From an uncultured Lachnospiraceae bacterium (lineage in GTDB: Bacteria > Bacillota > Clostridia > Lachnospirales > Lachnospiraceae): DNA of 6,921 nt. The position numbers and the translations under genes were made by a program. Below, in pieces: positions 1 through 5,079 of this stretch; position 1 is the first letter of the stretch; every line of letters starts with the position of its first letter. Under the pieces are notes generated by a model, which worked only from the letters and a program-made list of their open reading frames with translations, was not told the origin of the DNA and made no database searches. The stretch covers positions 1 to 6,921 of the forward strand of contig CAJUKA010000172.1 of assembly GCA_910586585.1 (NCBI GenBank), read 5' to 3'.

Positions 1-157
1 CCACCGTATGCGTACCGTAAGCGGCGCGGATAAAGTGGTTGTGCTTTCAGACGGTACGGTTGCAGAACAGGGAACGCCGGGGGAACTGATGAACACAGGC
101 AATATTTACCCGCATATGGTAAAGCTGCAAATGATCAGTCAAGATTGGGGTATTTAA
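1..157 (+). CDS. ABC transporter ATPase, C-terminal end (partial)
   Basis: The window opens inside a reading frame whose first whole codon is at position 2; 51 residues remain before TAA at 155-157. It begins HRMRTV, the H-loop of an ABC ATPase (the His contacts the ATP gamma-phosphate), followed by ADKVVVLSDGTVAEQGTPGELM, here cited only as the usual D-loop-distal strand and the G-x-V-x-E-x-G turn that follow the H-loop. The short tail ending QDWGI without a further domain fits the half-size fused permease-ATPase exporters (ABCB/MsbA-like) of Firmicutes. Substrate cannot be inferred. Everything upstream (membrane domain, Walker A, signature) is outside the window. Whether this gene is chromosomal or cargo of the element is open; ABC exporters are known as cargo of clostridial conjugative transposons. 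Family assignment is secure, exporter subtype is inferred. Confidence 0.88.
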   Translation, partial: HRMRTVSGADKVVVLSDGTVAEQGTPGELMNTGNIYPHMVKLQMISQDWGI

Positions 158-428
158 CAACTCATATTTGCATAGTTCAAACTAAAAGTTAGTTAGCGAA
201 GTGCAGCCCCAATTGAATGTAGTTCTTGTGAGGAAATGCTTGAGGATGCTTATCTTTTATTGTGAACCAAAGAACCATAATTATAATAAGCCTGAACAGC
301 GTCAATGAATCTGCCCATAAAGTTATCAATATTCATTTATACTGTTTTTATATTTAGAAATATGATGGCTGTTTGAGTTATGCTTTGATGGGTTCGTTGT
401 CTTTCCAATGTATAAGAAGTAGAATCTC
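158..428. other. Gene-free stretch after the ABC gene
   Basis: No reading frame with a plausible start, ribosome binding site and protein-like composition is seen on either strand. A small 6-bp inverted repeat (180-194) follows the ABC stop but has no T-run, so no terminator can be called. If the element's left end lies in this window, it is most likely between here and 637, but no recognisable attachment core can be named from the sequence alone. Confidence 0.5.
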
Positions 429-477
429 AAATAGCTGCCAAGAATAAACTTTACGCAAACATTCTTGACAGCTATTT
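429..477. repeat. 17-bp inverted repeat, one mismatch
   Basis: The left arm AAATAGCTGCCAAGAAT (429-445) and the right arm ATTCTTGACAGCTATTT (461-477) are reverse complements except at one position, around a 15-nt spacer. The right arm contains the TTGACA box of the promoter at 465-492; the single mismatch makes the left-arm version TTGGCA. The right arm is followed by only one more T, so it is a poor intrinsic terminator. An operator, a bidirectional terminator or an element end are alternatives. Confidence 0.7.
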
Positions 478-492
478 TCGTCTGTATAAAAT
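465..492 (+). promoter_or_regulatory. Sigma-A-type promoter upstream of the regulator gene
   Basis: A perfect TTGACA (465-470) is followed after 16 nt by TAAAAT (487-492); an overlapping TATAAA (485-490) gives a shorter 14-nt spacing. Transcription would start near 499 and leave a leader of about 140 nt before the regulator start at 638. The -35 box lies inside the right arm of the inverted repeat, so a protein bound there would block it. Confidence 0.6.
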
Positions 493-509
493 ACATACAG
501 CAGACTGTA
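482..509. promoter_or_regulatory. Candidate operator: three CTGTA/TACAG half-sites
   Basis: CTGTAT (482-487) and ATACAG (495-500) form an inverted repeat that covers the -10 box, and TACAG (496-500) pairs again with CTGTA (505-509). Overlapping palindromes on a promoter core are a usual arrangement for repressor binding. The regulator encoded at 638-967 is the obvious candidate for autoregulation, but this is inferred from position only. Confidence 0.4.
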
Positions 510-637
510 CAAAAATATAGAAATATAACGGCTAAATTTTGGTAAATATTTTCTCGAAAAAATTTTTTAAATAGGAAAGGTTTTTGCATATTTACTGTGT
601 AGAATGTAACTGGGGTTGGACAAAAGGAGGGAGCAGC

Positions 638-967
638 ATGACCGCCGCAGACCGCAGGATGGAGATTATCAGCATTCTTGTGGTCAGCGGTCACGCCACG
701 GCGAAAGAGCTGGCACAGGAATTTGGCGTCACCAGACGCACAATATTAAGGGATATTTCATCTCTCTCTTATGGCTATCCCATATACACAAAGTTGGGGG
801 CAGGCGGGGGAATTTTTATTATGGACAACTATAAGCCGTACAACAATACGCTCACGTATACCGAGCAGGAATGGCTCAAAAAAAAGTATAATGCGGCGGA
901 GGGGGAGGATAAAAAAATCCTGAAACGTATCCTTCGGAAATATGGGGCGCATAAGCTGGAACTGTAA
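638..967 (+). CDS. Small winged helix-turn-helix (HTH_11/DeoR-like) regulator
   Basis: This encodes 109 residues. The N-terminal half is a winged helix: helix 1 at about 4-17, helix-turn-helix at about 20-41 (TAKELAQEFGVTRRTILRDI), and a wing at about 48-61 with the glycine-rich turn GAGGG. This matches the DNA-binding domain of DeoR/HTH_11 regulators, but the sensor domain of full-size DeoR or WYL proteins is absent; only a short basic helical tail (about 73-109) follows. I chose ATG 638 because AAAGGAGG (623-630) sits 7 nt upstream and the domain begins right after it; the frame is open back to a TTG at 584 but those residues look non-coding. Closely similar short regulators are common in clostridial mobile elements. 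It probably acts on element promoters; its target is not shown by the sequence. Confidence 0.88.
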   Translation: MTAADRRMEIISILVVSGHATAKELAQEFGVTRRTILRDISSLSYGYPIYTKLGAGGGIFIMDNYKPYNNTLTYTEQEWLKKKYNAAEGEDKKILKRILRKYGAHKLEL

Positions 968-1007
968 GCGGACTTTTGGAGGGATTTCTCCATATGTGGA
1001 ACTGATT

Positions 1008-1035
1008 TTGACAACTGAATATCGCATGGCATACA
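1008..1035 (+). promoter_or_regulatory. Possible promoter next to the RNA candidate
   Basis: A perfect TTGACA (1008-1013) is followed after 16 nt by CATACA (1030-1035), preceded by TG at 1027-1028 as in extended -10 promoters. A start near 1041 would omit the 5' strand of the RNA's closing helix (1030-1037), so either the RNA starts further upstream or this is not its promoter. It is therefore weak evidence. Confidence 0.3.
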
Positions 1036-1298
1036 GGACGTGAGGATATGTGTAGCCACGATGTGGGTGCGCCACGATATGCCTGTTCCAAAACAGTTTT
1101 GGAATGGACGTGAGGAAATGCAGGACAGGCATTGAAGCAAAGGCATGGAGCGATAAAAACCTGACAAAATGCACAGCAGATGTGCGGGGCGATGAAGCAT
1201 ATCCGTGATAATGATACTTCTGGATTTTATCCAAAATCCAGTCATAGGATGACGGTGCAATTCCGATGTGGGCAGCGTAATGGACTGCCACCTGTATG
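1030..1298 (+). ncRNA. Candidate structured non-coding RNA, about 270 nt
   Basis: Several helices nest without conflict. The closing helix pairs CATACAGG (1030-1037) with CCTGTATG (1291-1298). Inside it GGATATG (1044-1050) pairs with CATATCC (1198-1204). Inside that, ATGCCTGT (1079-1086) pairs with ACAGGCAT (1125-1132) and is stacked directly on the perfect hairpin TCCAAAA/TTTTGGA (1087-1103). A hairpin GCACA/TGTGC lies at 1171-1185. Outside the second helix are CTGGATTTT/AAAATCCAG (1220-1241), extended by ATGA/TCAT (1211-1214, 1242-1245) across a bulge, and GGCAG/CTGCC (1271-1289). GGACGTGAGGATATG (1036-1050) recurs with one change at 1106-1120, and GCCACGAT occurs at 1055-1062 and 1071-1078. 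No T-run terminator is visible right after it. I do not recognise the family. Confidence 0.45.
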
Positions 1299-1386
1299 TG
1301 GTTTTATTGATTAAAAAATAGAAAAAAAGTTCCTTTTACCTTTTGTGGTGATGGATTGAAACATTAGCGGTTTCACGAACTGTAGC

Positions 1387-1415
1387 TTGAAACAGGTCGT
1401 TGGCAGTGTTATAAT
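1387..1415 (+). promoter_or_regulatory. Consensus promoter of the HdrB-like cargo gene
   Basis: TTGAAA (1387-1392) and TATAAT (1410-1415) are separated by 17 nt, with TG at 1407-1408 giving an extended -10. The expected start is near 1422, leaving a leader of about 33 nt before the ATG at 1455. This should be a strong constitutive sigma-A promoter; no operator is evident. Confidence 0.8.
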
Positions 1416-1454
1416 CAAAGCAGCAAATCGTTATTTAGAAAGGAGCAAGAAAAA

Positions 1455-2108
1455 ATGGCATACTATTATTTTCCAAGCTGTAAATCCACAGCACAGTTTA
1501 AAGAAGCCAGCAAAAAGGCGAGAACATATATAAACCAAAAATTTGGTATAACACCAATCGGATGTTGTAGACCGAATCACAAGAAACTGACTTCAGAGGA
1601 CACAGCGATTATAGTGTGTAATAATTGTGCAGCAGTCATAGAAGAAAATACGGAAGCTTCCATTGAGTTTTTGTGGCAGATAATTGACCAAGATACTGAC
1701 TTCCAATTTCCAGATTATCATGGAGAAGAAATAACCATTCAAGATTGTTGGATAGCATTTGAAAAACGATATGTACAAGATACAGTCCGTTCTCTGCTCC
1801 ATAAAATGAATATCAAAGTTGTTGAATTAGAAGAAAACTTTGAATCAACAAAATTCTGCGGCGTTAATTTGCTTTCCCCTTGTACTGAGAGCAATGCGGC
1901 ACTTGTTCATAAAAGATATGTAGAACAGTTCCCTCATATGTTTACCCCCATGGAACCAGCAGAACAAGTTGAGCATTTTCGTAAGCATTGCGAACAGATT
2001 GAAACGGAGAGGGTAGTTTGCTATTGTAAATTCTGTACAGATGCTATCAATATGGGTGGAAAAGAGGGAATCCATATTTTGGAGTTATTATTTCCTGCGG
2101 AAAATTAA
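1455..2108 (+). CDS. HdrB-like cysteine-rich (CCG domain) putative Fe-S protein
   Basis: The 217-residue product starts at ATG 1455 with AAAGGAG (1439-1445) 9 nt upstream. It carries two cysteine sets: C9, C37-C38, C55-x2-C58 and C98, C135-G, C191-x2-C194 (with C143, C179 and C189 extra). This double pattern resembles the cysteine-rich CCG domains of heterodisulfide reductase subunit B and related (Fe-S)-binding proteins, which bind a cluster and handle thiol/disulfide electron transfer. Spacing within each set is shorter than in classical HdrB, so the exact cluster is uncertain. No signal peptide or membrane segment is seen, so it should be cytoplasmic. No partner redox subunit is adjacent. 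Its own promoter and visibly AT-richer composition than the mobility genes suggest separately acquired cargo. The family is fairly sure; function is unknown. Confidence 0.75.
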   Translation: MAYYYFPSCKSTAQFKEASKKARTYINQKFGITPIGCCRPNHKKLTSEDTAIIVCNNCAAVIEENTEASIEFLWQIIDQDTDFQFPDYHGEEITIQDCWIAFEKRYVQDTVRSLLHKMNIKVVELEENFESTKFCGVNLLSPCTESNAALVHKRYVEQFPHMFTPMEPAEQVEHFRKHCEQIETERVVCYCKFCTDAINMGGKEGIHILELLFPAEN

Positions 2109-2186
2109 CAACTTCAGGTTTATCAGGCAGTGATACAGGATGTTTTACTGCCTATTCCATCATTTGGCGAAGAGGAAATTTTATAG
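2109..2186 (+). pseudogene. Possible C-terminal remnant, 25 codons
   Basis: Directly after the TAA of the HdrB-like gene, in the same frame, are 25 sense codons ending at TAG 2184-2186. The residues (QVYQAVIQDVLLPIPSFGEEEIL within them) look like a natural protein C-terminus rather than random translation. There is no start codon or ribosome binding site, so as it stands it is not a gene. It may be the tail of a gene whose front was replaced when the cargo arrived. I do not recognise the parent family. Confidence 0.25.
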
Positions 2187-2217
2187 GCATTTATCAACAA
2201 GGAGGGTACAGAAGATG

Positions 2218-2248
2218 AAAAAATTGCAGGAGTTTTATCTCCTGCAAT
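2218..2248 (-). terminator. Intrinsic terminator on the minus strand
   Basis: A perfect 10-bp stem ATTGCAGGAG (2223-2232) / CTCCTGCAAT (2239-2248) with a 6-nt loop is bordered on its left by a run of A (2218-2223). Read on the minus strand, the hairpin is followed by a T-run, the form of a Rho-independent terminator. No minus-strand gene lies upstream of it, so it may end an antisense RNA or block transcription entering from the right. Confidence 0.6.
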
Positions 2249-2312
2249 CAAATGGATTACAGCGGTGCGTAGGAAAGTATAAACTGTATTCTTTTGTATG
2301 GAAAAACAGCGT

Positions 2313-2353
2313 AAGGGCGGTTATGAACGTAATGGTTTGTAGCCGTCCTTTTT
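2313..2353 (+). terminator. Intrinsic terminator downstream of the cargo gene
   Basis: AAGGGCGGTTA (2313-2323) pairs with TAGCCGTCCTT (2340-2350) as an 11-bp stem with two G-T pairs around a 16-nt loop, followed by T to 2353. It probably ends the transcript that starts at the 1387-1415 promoter, about 200 nt after the HdrB-like stop codon. Confidence 0.6.
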
Positions 2354-2492
2354 GTGCTTTCCAAAGCAGAAAAACGGAAACGGCTGTGATTCATTTCTTT
2401 CAAAATAGCTTTCAGTGTATTTTGAAGGGAATACGCAAAATCGGGCGTATTTTATGGAATAAAAATCGGCGTGGTTTTGCGTGGGCGGGAGT

Positions 2493-2695
2493 TAAGAGGG
2501 CGCAGCCCTCTTAGCAGGTCAAGGGCGGCAGCCATTGCCCAGAGAAGTGATGCCTGCGTCACTTCATACTGGGTATTGCCTGACGCTGAAAACGGCAGGA
2601 CTGGCAGCAAAGCTGCCTTTCTCCCAAGCTTCGCTTATGGGAGAAAATGAAAGGAAATGCCTTGTCCCCTGCGTGCAGGAGGACAGGCATTTTCC
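2493..2695. other. Hairpin array upstream of the relaxase gene: candidate oriT
   Basis: Consecutive strong inverted repeats fill the 200 nt before the relaxase gene: TAAGAGGGC/GCCCTCTTA (2493-2513, 3-nt loop); CCCAG plus GAAGTGA paired with TCACTTC plus CTGGG (2538-2573); GGCAGC/GCTGCC (2603-2617); TTTCTCCCA/TGGGAGAAA (2618-2646); and AAATGCC-TGTCC paired with GGACA-GGCATTT (2655-2692), capped by CCTGC/GCAGG. MobV relaxases characteristically nick at inverted repeats just upstream of their own gene, so this is the best place for the transfer origin. The nick site cannot be assigned from the sequence, and some hairpins could be transcription terminators. Confidence 0.5.
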
Positions 2696-2737
2696 GTTGG
2701 AGAGAAACTCGAAAGAAGGGAGGAAAGTGGCGATTGA

Positions 2738-4123
2738 ATGAAACTGACAAGGCATAACGGCAGAGCCGGAAAAAATGGCATTTACAATCCAAAGCACAAT
2801 GACCGCAGGTTTGATATTGAGAACAGTGGGCATATAGATGTGGAACGTGCAGAGCAGAATATCTATTGGGATTGTTACACCGGATTTTCCTCTGCAAAAA
2901 TAAGGGAGCATGATAAAGAAAATGATTACTCTTTTGAAAAGATTGAGCAGATTTATTATTTTGAGCATTACGCAGACCATATACAGGCACAGAACGAAAG
3001 AAATGAAAAAACAAGGCATACGGAACGCAACAGGACAGTGACGGATTTACTCACAAATAATAAAACGTGTCCAGAGGAAAGCATCTATCAGATTGGCACG
3101 ATTGATGAGTCTGTATCGGGAGAAGTGTTAGCCAAAATTGCAACCGAATTTTTTTCAGAGATGGAAGAAAAATTTGGTTCTCATGTACACATACTGGACT
3201 GGGCATTACATCTTGATGAGGGTACTCCCCATATCCATGAAAGGCACGTTTTTGACTGTAAAAATAAATACGGAGAGCTGTGTCCCCAACAGGAAAAAGC
3301 ACTTGAAGAATTAGGTGTACCATTACCTGATCCCGACAAGAAAAAAGGCAGGAACAATAACCGCAAACAGACCTTTGATGCGGAGTGCCGGAAAATGCTT
3401 TTCCGTATCTGTGAAAAGTATAATCTCCATATGCAGACTGAACCGACATATGGCGGCAGGGGATATTTGGAGAAACAGGATTTTATTATTGAAAAACAGA
3501 AAGAAACAATCTCTGTGCAGAGGGAAATCCTTACTAACACTTCCCAAGCCATAGAAGAACAGGAGAAAAAAATCCAGAAGGCGGAAACGGCTGTTTCCCA
3601 AAGGGAAAAGGTGATTGAAAAACAGGATAAACTGATTGCGGAGAAAAATGCTGCAATCATGGAAAAACATTCTGCGCTTGAGAAAGTCACGATGAAACTT
3701 GCAGACATGGAAACGCTGGTTGACGAGGTGGCGGGACAGGCGTATGAAAAAGCCTGTGAGGTCGTTGCCGATACCGTCCGGCAGGAAACACAGAAAGCGG
3801 ACATAAAAATCCTTGATGACTATTCAAAATGGCTTTCTGCGCCGGAACGCACCGCCGATAAAAAACTGCGGGATTATGCCGTAAGGCGTTTGGAAACACT
3901 GAGAGAAAAATTTCTGAAACCCGCAAAAGGGATTATGGAAAAAGTCACAAAATCTTTGCAGGAGTCAGAGCAGAAACAAGAAAATCTCGAACAGGTAAAA
4001 ACAACAGCAAGAATATCACTCAAGGCAAAGCTTAGTGACAATAAAAAAAGTGTTGATGATTACAAATCACAGCATTACGGAGCAAACACAAAACAAGCCA
4101 AAAAAGAGGAACAGTCTTTATAA
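2738..4123 (+). CDS. MobV-family relaxase (Mob/Pre)
   Basis: This encodes 461 residues. The N-terminal domain (about 1-250) has the Mob/Pre signatures: motif I with KHNDR at 19-23 followed by the GHID...N stretch to about 41, and motif III HLDEGTPHIH at 158-167, whose histidines bind the catalytic metal. By alignment from memory with pMV158 MobM (FKHNER, nucleophile His22), His20 here is the predicted nucleophile that attacks the nick site. After about residue 250 come long charged helices, probably coiled coil (about 250-330) and then a basic tail, as usual in this family. The start is fixed by an in-frame TGA just before ATG 2738; AGGGAGGAAAG (2717-2727) is the ribosome binding site, slightly far away. 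It nicks and pilots element DNA during mobilization; a helper transfer machinery is required. Confidence 0.95.
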   Translation: MKLTRHNGRAGKNGIYNPKHNDRRFDIENSGHIDVERAEQNIYWDCYTGFSSAKIREHDKENDYSFEKIEQIYYFEHYADHIQAQNERNEKTRHTERNRTVTDLLTNNKTCPEESIYQIGTIDESVSGEVLAKIATEFFSEMEEKFGSHVHILDWALHLDEGTPHIHERHVFDCKNKYGELCPQQEKALEELGVPLPDPDKKKGRNNNRKQTFDAECRKMLFRICEKYNLHMQTEPTYGGRGYLEKQDFIIEKQKETISVQREILTNTSQAIEEQEKKIQKAETAVSQREKVIEKQDKLIAEKNAAIMEKHSALEKVTMKLADMETLVDEVAGQAYEKACEVVADTVRQETQKADIKILDDYSKWLSAPERTADKKLRDYAVRRLETLREKFLKPAKGIMEKVTKSLQESEQKQENLEQVKTTARISLKAKLSDNKKSVDDYKSQHYGANTKQAKKEEQSL

Positions 4124-4166
4124 ACGGCAGATTTACGCGGCGTTAACCGCTGCGTCCGCACAGCGT

Positions 4167-4236
4167 CAGGGCAGTTATAAACCTACAAGGGGAGGACGAT
4201 ACCTTTGCAGGTTTTATAGCTGCCCTGTTTTTTATT
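4167..4236 (+). terminator. Strong terminator / attenuator before the replication genes
   Basis: A stem of 18 pairs (4167-4184 with 4209-4227, one bulged T at 4212 and one G-T pair) is followed by six T (4228-4233). It ends relaxase transcription. Because only 21 nt separate it from the next start codon and no promoter fits in that space, the replication genes must be transcribed through it. Upstream, GCGG/CCGC (4137-4150) and CGCTG/CAGCG (4148-4165) are small alternative hairpins. Regulated read-through is therefore likely, but which signal controls it is unknown. Confidence 0.8.
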
Positions 4237-4257
4237 AACAGAAATTAGGAGGATTTT

Positions 4258-5079
4258 ATGTCAGAAAACAGGAAGTATTATTTTTTAAAGCTGAAAGAAG
4301 ATTTTTTCGAGCAGCATACCATTGTCCTGCTTGAAAGCCTGAAAGACGGGATATTGTACAGCAATATCCTGATGAAGATGTATTTGAAATCGTTGCAGTT
4401 CAACGGTTTTTTGAAGGTAAACGAGCATTTGTCGCTGACAACGGAGATGATCGCCACGCTGACAAGGCATGAGGTCGGCACCGTGGAGAGGGCGGTAAAA
4501 ATTTTTCTGGAGCTTGGGCTTGCGGAAACCACAGACACAGGCACGATCTACATGAGCCAGATTGAAACGCTGGTGGGGAAATCCTCAACGGAGGGGGAGC
4601 GCAAGAAGCTGTCAAGGCTCAGGAAAGAAAAGGAAAAATCCACGCCTTTGCAGATTGGCTTATCTGATACAGGGGGACAAAAAGCGGACATTTGTCCGCA
4701 GAATGTCCGCACTGCCTTGGACATTTGTCCACCAGAGTATAGAGATAAGAGTATAGAGAATAGAGATTATATAAAAGAGAGTGAGAGAGAAAAAAGCGCA
4801 CACCCACCCACAAATGGGGAAAAAGAAGCAAATTTCTATGGCAGGTATGGGAATGTCAGCCTTACGGATGCGGAGATGGAAACGCTTAAAAGCGACTTCC
4901 CGGCAGATTACCAGTCCATGATAGAGCATCTGTCGGAGTACATGGCATCTACCGGAAAGACATACAAAAACCATTTAGCCACTATGGAACGCTGGAAAAA
5001 GGCGGACATGAAAAAGGAGCAGAAATCAGGGAACGGGTATTCCTATAACGGCAGTTTTAAGGAGGGTGACAGCTTATGA
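4258..5079 (+). CDS. Phage-type replisome organiser / replication initiator
   Basis: The 273-residue product starts at ATG 4258 behind AGGAGG (4247-4252). Residues about 1-115 match the phage replisome organiser N-terminal domain: KYYFLKLKEDFF opening, then a winged-helix-like part with LSLTTEMIATLTRHEVGTVERAVKIFLELGL. A variable charged linker (about 120-190) follows, and residues about 193-246 form the C-terminal domain (YGNVSLTDAEMETLKSDF to MASTGKTYKNHLATMERW) seen in DnaD-like and plasmid/phage initiators, thought to contact the helicase loader. It should bind the origin and recruit the DnaC-like ATPase, whose ATG overlaps its stop. The linker-coding DNA carries the phased repeats annotated as the origin. 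Replication of the excised circle is inferred from the family. Confidence 0.88.
   Translation: MSENRKYYFLKLKEDFFEQHTIVLLESLKDGILYSNILMKMYLKSLQFNGFLKVNEHLSLTTEMIATLTRHEVGTVERAVKIFLELGLAETTDTGTIYMSQIETLVGKSSTEGERKKLSRLRKEKEKSTPLQIGLSDTGGQKADICPQNVRTALDICPPEYRDKSIENRDYIKESEREKSAHPPTNGEKEANFYGRYGNVSLTDAEMETLKSDFPADYQSMIEHLSEYMASTGKTYKNHLATMERWKKADMKKEQKSGNGYSYNGSFKEGDSL
4675..4776. other. Candidate replication origin inside the initiator gene
   Basis: GGACA boxes start at 4675, 4686 and 4719, and TGTCC boxes at 4693, 4704 and 4726: all spacings on each strand are multiples of 11 bp. Two pairs form palindromes, GCGGACA-TT-TGTCCGC (4684-4699) and TGGACA-TT-TGTCCA (4718-4731), sharing the 12-mer GGACATTTGTCC 33 bp apart. 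Directly after come AT-rich 14-bp direct repeats beginning AGAGTATAGAGA (4734, 4748) and a partial third (4762), suitable as an unwinding element. Initiators of lactococcal phages such as Tuc2009 and TP901-1 are known to bind origins within their own genes. Initiator binding here is inferred. Confidence 0.6.

Larger units (their letters stand above)
968..1386. other. Gene-free stretch holding the RNA candidate
   Basis: There is no plus-strand gene between the regulator stop and the cargo promoter. Minus-strand open frames cross it, but they also run antisense through the regulator, lack ribosome binding sites and look unlike proteins. The main content is the structured segment 1030-1298. The rest is an AT-rich run (1302-1340) and a 6-bp hairpin TGAAAC/GTTTCA (1357-1375) of unknown role. 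Confidence 0.6.
2109..2492. other. Non-coding stretch between the cargo gene and the oriT-like region
   Basis: A plus-strand frame with a good GGAGGG site (2201-2206) and ATG at 2215 stays open to 2514, but it is interrupted by hairpins that look like terminators at 2223-2248 and 2313-2353, a further perfect hairpin AATACGC/GCGTATT (2430-2451), and the hairpin at 2493-2513 over its stop codon. The translation resembles no protein family I know. I read the stretch as transcription punctuation and leftover leader sequence. Confidence 0.5.

Noticed and set aside
228..239. GTGAGGAAATGC, identical to 1110-1121 in the RNA candidate
   Set aside because: One shared 12-mer is expected by chance in a window of this size, and the surrounding sequence does not repeat the helices.
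1068..1074. GTGCGCC, like the 5' start of some group II introns
   Set aside because: No domain V, no reverse transcriptase and no intron 3' end are found downstream.
1253..1265. Similarity to a cobalamin riboswitch block (GGTGCAATTCC)
   Set aside because: The other conserved blocks, including the B12 box and the AGGGAA element, are missing around it, and no cobalamin gene follows.
758..1291. Long minus-strand open frame (177 codons) across the regulator and RNA candidate
   Set aside because: It runs antisense to a clear gene, has no ribosome binding site and an unnatural composition; the open frame is a by-product of codon use opposite the regulator and of the structured segment.
1349..1362. 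GATTGAAAC, resembling the end of some CRISPR repeats
   Set aside because: It occurs once, with no second repeat or spacer pattern nearby and no cas gene.
2140..2514. Plus-strand open frame, with an ATG at 2215 behind a good ribosome binding site
   Set aside because: It contains terminator-like hairpins facing both ways and a hairpin over its stop; the translation resembles no known protein. A short real leader peptide remains possible.
2535..2741. 68-codon open frame whose stop overlaps the relaxase ATG
   Set aside because: It is a translation of the hairpin array with no convincing ribosome binding site. The ATGA overlap looks like coupling but is probably chance.
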